Assembly (NCBI GenBank): GCA_030737875.1
Contig: CM060911.1
Location: forward strand, 90,602,599-90,666,598
Source of the DNA: Allium sativum
Taxonomy: Eukaryota > Streptophyta > Magnoliopsida > Asparagales > Amaryllidaceae
Length of the DNA stretch: 64,000 nt
Reading direction: 5' to 3'
The translations under genes were made by a program, and so were the position numbers. Under the pieces are notes generated by a model, which had not been told where the DNA came from, did no database searches, and worked only from the letters and a program-made list of their open reading frames with translations. How positions within the stretch are numbered: the stretch's first letter is position 1; every line of letters begins with the position of its first letter. Below are positions 59,801-64,000 of the stretch, one piece after another.

Positions 59801-60415
59801 ATGCAAGCAAATGCGACCAATTTTCAATACAATTCAATATTTGTTTCAATTAGGCTAAATGGTTCAAAATTAGCAAACAAATGAACTAACAACGCAAACA
59901 TCAATCAATTAGTGAATTAGAGTTTCAAATTCATAATTTTGATCCATATACAAAAATCAGATTTTTGGTGCCAAATCACAACAATAGATCCTATATAGTT
60001 TTTGGTTCTCACACCAGTCAATAGGAAATATATAGATATCACACCTTCGACACTCGAATATAAATGCTGATGATGATGCACCATCATCAATATCATCTTC
60101 GGGCGACTAGAGTGTGATGCTATATCTATCCAATATATTAAAATTTCAAATACACGTGGATCAGACGTATACGCAAAATATTTATATACTGGACTGTCCA
60201 TATCAATATAAATAAATAATCAAATACGAATAATTGATTTAAATTTTCAAAACAAAATTTGTTTTCATTAGAAAAATATACTCTTCACACTCGTTCTAGG
60301 ATACTACTAATCCCATCTCTAACGAGTCATTCCCGTTGGATATTACTAATCCAATATCTGATGAATTCTTTCGTATGGTTCTAATGTGTCTTGTTCTCTA
60401 GCTTTATAAACCAAA

Positions 60416-60427
60416 GCTCTGATACCA
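60416..60427 (-). other. Primer binding site of element 1b (initiator Met tRNA)
   Basis: TGGTATCAGAGC on the minus strand, two bases from the 5' LTR end. Confidence 0.95.
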
Positions 60428-60429
60428 CG

Positions 60430-63400
60430 TGTAAAAACCCGTAACTTCCCCGTAAAGGAAAGCGTCGGATAGTTCGAGAACAAACCACAACAGAACACAT
60501 ACAGAAGAACATTTCATTGTATATTACAACAATGCATCAGATTACAAGGATATACAGAGTATAAATGAATAAATATTACACAGAAATATCAGAGATTTAA
60601 ATTTCATTTAAATACATAGCAGCGGAAAATAATACAATACGCAACTAGAAGTAGATATACGGATACAAAGCTTTCCGGATATCGTTCCAGCTGTAAACCA
60701 GGATCCTATGAATATAAATCTGCAAAACCAAAACTACTAGCTGCCCGTGTCAAAATAAGGGCACCCAGAGTTTAGGTTAAAACAATAAACTCCAGGTCAG
60801 TCATGTGACTGGTGTGAGAACTAAAACAGTTAATCTTTATTTTTAAAGCTAGGTAAATCAAGGGACCACGCCGTATAACACAGAACGGGTTTCCTCCCAA
60901 GAATACCAGTGCATAAAACAAACATCGCAATGCTAAGTAAAGAAAAATGAAGCTGTTATAAGACCCAGGTCCTATCACACAATGCAACGCAAGCCGGGGG
61001 ATAGGGTTTTCCCTTATAACAGCCAAAAATGCTTGATAAGTTTTAAAACAAATCATTTGAACTATAATAAGTGCATAGTGTATAAAACAACTTCAAATCA
61101 TAAGTATCAATCATAGGCGGCATGGGTACCATATATCATGTCGCCATATATAGGTTTACAAATAAAACCGCAAAGTCACGTATTTGGAAATTGGGTTTCC
61201 ATCTATGAACCGAGGCAAAAGATGGTCCTCCACCGATTCGAGACTCTCTAGCCCGAGCCTCAGGCAAGTACTCAGTCAAGCCTTGGATCCTCAGGGCCAG
61301 TCCACCGATGTGGATTAAACTTAAACCCTAAACATGCATTTCCCCGCCCTATGGGGCGTAAACGAGCCAACTAAATGACTCCATCGGTTCGAGAACGACC
61401 GATCAATCCGAGGCGCCTCGCAACAGCAACAACCACATAAGTCAAACTCGTCAGGGCGTGTAAAACCACTGACGCCACTTCTAGCTAGAAAGAAACGCAT
61501 GCCCTCCCTGACGTCCTCTCCCGTTTTTGGTTCATACCGGGTGTGAAACTCGCGAAGCAAACGTTACACAAAGCTACGCCACAAAGGCCTTGCTTTGATC
61601 ATCACCACAAGACTTTGCTTTTCAACAGAAGCCTCGATCAATTGCCACTTAGGCATGCCACACAGGCAATTCACTCCATGCGTTTGATATCCATCAATAT
61701 ATAACCCCTGAGCTCGTACGTCTCAGAGAAGGGCGTTAAGCAAGAGAATAAATTCTCCGCTGCCAAACAGATATATATTTAATAGAGATCAATCACACGG
61801 ACTAAAATCCAATGTCAGACACACAGTCCATTTACAAGTCCGTTCTGGGTCTGAACGAAACCGGAGGCACCTAGTACCCCGCATATCCATCGATCTCCAA
61901 GTACGTCTGGACGATCACCAAATGTTTCCATCTTCTTGGGTGTACAGCCCAATCAAGATCATCAGTTATCACCCAAACGACGTGAAGACCTCCGGTCTTC
62001 GACCATCGTCTTCATCTTCGACTTATCGTCGTATCAGTTATTAAGAATGGGATAAACCCGGACTTTCCGAATAACTCGCGTATATTTTAAATAAGTGTTA
62101 CACAAACACTACATACGCCTCATTCCAATTCATCAGTCACTAACCGTAAATTAATCAAGAGAATAATTCCCCAAATATTAACCCCGAAGGCCGAAACCAA
62201 CATCAGATCAATATCCAGAAAACCATTCTGCTTAGCTAACCGACAGTTAGTTTCTAAATTTCACATTCATAGGGAAAGGTTCCCATTAATTTTATCAAAG
62301 ATAAATTTCTTGAATTTATTCTTTAATCTATTTTTGAATATCAATTCAAAACTAGTCGGGATTAACGAACCTTACCGAAGTAATCATTTGTTTTAATTTC
62401 CCAATCCCAACCTATTCATCCCATGAAGTAAAACTGGTAATACTTCATATCTAACACCACAATGTTATCGGTAAATTCAATTACCATTTCTCGTTCAAAT
62501 CTAATTAAAGATTTAACTATCGCCTGGAGCAAAACTGGTGATACTCCATTTTCGATCATTTCAATCTAATTAAAGATTCATTAAAACTCCACTTAGTTTT
62601 AATCGTTAACTGGGTTAAAGAATCAGTGTCATTTAAAACACGGTTCACGATAAACCCAAAATCACATTCCATTAATTATCGGATTAAAGAACGAGTGTTA
62701 TTTAAAACACTGTTCACGATAAACCCAAAAATCAATATCAATTCAATTCCAATTAAATATTATTTAATTGGTACACTTCATTAAATCTAAATAAAAAGAT
62801 TTAATCTTTTCTCAACTGGGTTCAAGAACAGTGTTAGTGAAGACACCATTCACGAGAAACCCAAATCACATTTGATATTCAATACAAGGCTCTGAATAGA
62901 AAATATATCGGCTTATATTCAATATCAAATTCTACGATTAACAAATGTCGTATTGGAAAAAACGATATAAATATCTACATCTTTCAAATTTCCATAACAA
63001 CATCTGTATAATCCCGAATTCCAACATCGAAATATTCCGAAGACAATTTCGATTCAAATCCACTCCAATGCAATCATTGGAAATTCTGGTTATTTTTAAA
63101 ACCCTTTTCAAATTCAATTTATTTATTTAAAAATAAATAGAATTATATTTCTAGTTCAAAACTAGTTCATTTCGATAAAAATCTATTTTTATCTTTTCAA
63201 ATATGGAGTTTTTCATCCCAATTCTTCCCAAATCATTTCTTATGATTTTACACAAATTATTACTATTTTTAATAATTTTATCAAGGCCCGTACAGTCGAT
63301 TTCCATCAACGGCCATCGAACTGCACTTACAGCGACCTTTTCCGAATTTGATTTGGACGTATCTCCAAATCCAACCGTTAGATTTCAAATTTCTAATATT

Positions 63401-64000
63401 CGTTAGAAAGCTCTTTTTGATACGAACCCAACGGTTCCGGTTTTAGGAGAATCCGACGGTCGGATCTCCCGTAATGTCCGTTTGAAATAAATGGTCGAAA
63501 TTCGCGAACTGCCGCAGCGCGGCGCGTTCTATTCAGGCCATCATATTATATATATAATATATATAATATATATTTCGTCGATTTCTATTTAAAACGAATT
63601 TTATAAATAGTTTAAAATTCGTTTCAAAAGTAATTTCAACTTCCATTTCAATTCAAATCAAAATTGAATTCTTCTTTCTAAATTCGTTTTTTTTTTAAAA
63701 TCCATTTCTATTCAATTCAAATTTCAATTCAATTTGAATTCATTTCAATTCGTTTTCAATTCAATTTGAATTCGTTTTCAATTCAATTCATTTCGAAATC
63801 GTTTTCAATTCAATTCATTTCGAAATCGTTTTCAATTCAATTCATTTCGAAATCGTTTTCAATTCAATTCATTTCGAAATCGTTTTCAATTCAATTCATT
63901 TCGAAATCGTTTTCAATTCAATTCATTTCGAAATCGTTTTCAATTCAATTCATTTCGAAATCGTTTTCAATTCAATTCATTTCGAAATCGTTTTCAATAC
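60430..64000 (-). repeat. Element 1b 5' LTR, partial
   Basis: Near-identical to 52719 to about 56290. The first bases already differ by one substitution (tgtaaaaaccc against tgtaaaaacct). It ends inside the 27-bp array at the window edge. Confidence 0.94.

Larger units (their letters stand above)
59399..60429 (-). mobile_element. Internal region of element 1b (1031 bp, non-coding)
   Basis: Collinear with the internal region of 1a. It holds the conserved block at 59537-59800. The longest minus-strand frame, 60201-59917 (94 codons), is only partly shared with 1a and has no family resemblance. Confidence 0.9.
52719..64000 (-). mobile_element. Element 1b: gene-less giant-LTR retrotransposon, cut by window edge
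   Basis: Same design as 1a: LTR (52719-59398), polypurine tract, a 1031-bp internal region without coding capacity, Met primer site, second LTR (60430 onward, 3571 bp visible). In element sense the LTR starts TGTAATAACCCGC and ends GGTTTTTACA, so its 3' end differs from 1a while most of the interior is alike. The 5 bp before it (52714-52718) are ATTTT; the matching copy should lie about 3.1 kb beyond the window. Confidence 0.95.

Noticed and set aside
59917..60201. 94-codon frame inside the internal region of 1b, partly shared with 1a (22253-22047)
   Set aside because: Only the first part is alike; frameshifts alter the rest. This is not the pattern expected of a selected protein.

Overview
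This is a transposon-rich stretch of a flowering-plant nuclear genome. The host is placed as an angiosperm because the window holds a Tekay/Del-type Ty3/gypsy chromovirus, an En/Spm (CACTA) transposon and a broken, intron-containing copy of a plant LOG cytokinin-activation gene. The species cannot be named from the sequence. No intact host gene was found; almost every open frame of about 60-140 codons lies in long terminal repeats (LTRs) or tandem arrays and is not a gene.

Layout. (1) 1-3736 is the promoter-proximal part of a decayed minus-strand LTR related to the younger elements; it runs off the left edge and includes tandem arrays at 1-985. (2) 3737 to about 12.2 kb is a decayed CACTA transposon on the minus strand. 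It has a TNP2 transposase gene (12179 to 8739, four inferred exons, one in-frame stop) followed by a second gene of the plant Transposase_24 type (7556 to 4771, partial). (3) 12.2-14.7 kb has no recognisable gene. (4) 14711-29237 is a complete minus-strand LTR element (called 1a) with a perfect 5-bp target duplication. It has LTRs of 6732 and 6755 bp and only 1040 bp between them, with no gag or pol. (5) 29243-30018 is host DNA without a gene. (6) 30024-46317 is a complete plus-strand chromovirus (element 2) with a perfect 5-bp target duplication, LTRs of 5762 and 5935 bp, and a gag-pro-pol frame broken only by one TGA. (7) 46323-52718 is AT-rich host DNA with minisatellites and the LOG pseudogene. 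(8) 52719 to the right edge is a second minus-strand element of the gene-less type (1b): LTR of 6680 bp, internal region of 1031 bp, second LTR cut by the window edge.

How they relate. Elements 1a, 1b and 2 share LTR start motifs, the same initiator-Met tRNA primer site, the same polypurine-tract neighbourhood and many blocks inside the LTRs. The simplest reading is an autonomous element (2) that does, or did, supply proteins to gene-less partners (1a, 1b). The main unusual signals are: a roughly 250-bp block that sits inside the LTR of element 2 but next to the polypurine tract in the internal region of 1a and 1b; a conserved palindrome-plus-hairpin pair in every LTR; and a strong splice-donor motif in the LTR leader of element 2 paired with an acceptor motif 13 bp before gag. 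Boundaries, target duplications, PBS, PPT and motifs were read directly from the sequence. Splicing, partner relations and regulation are inference.
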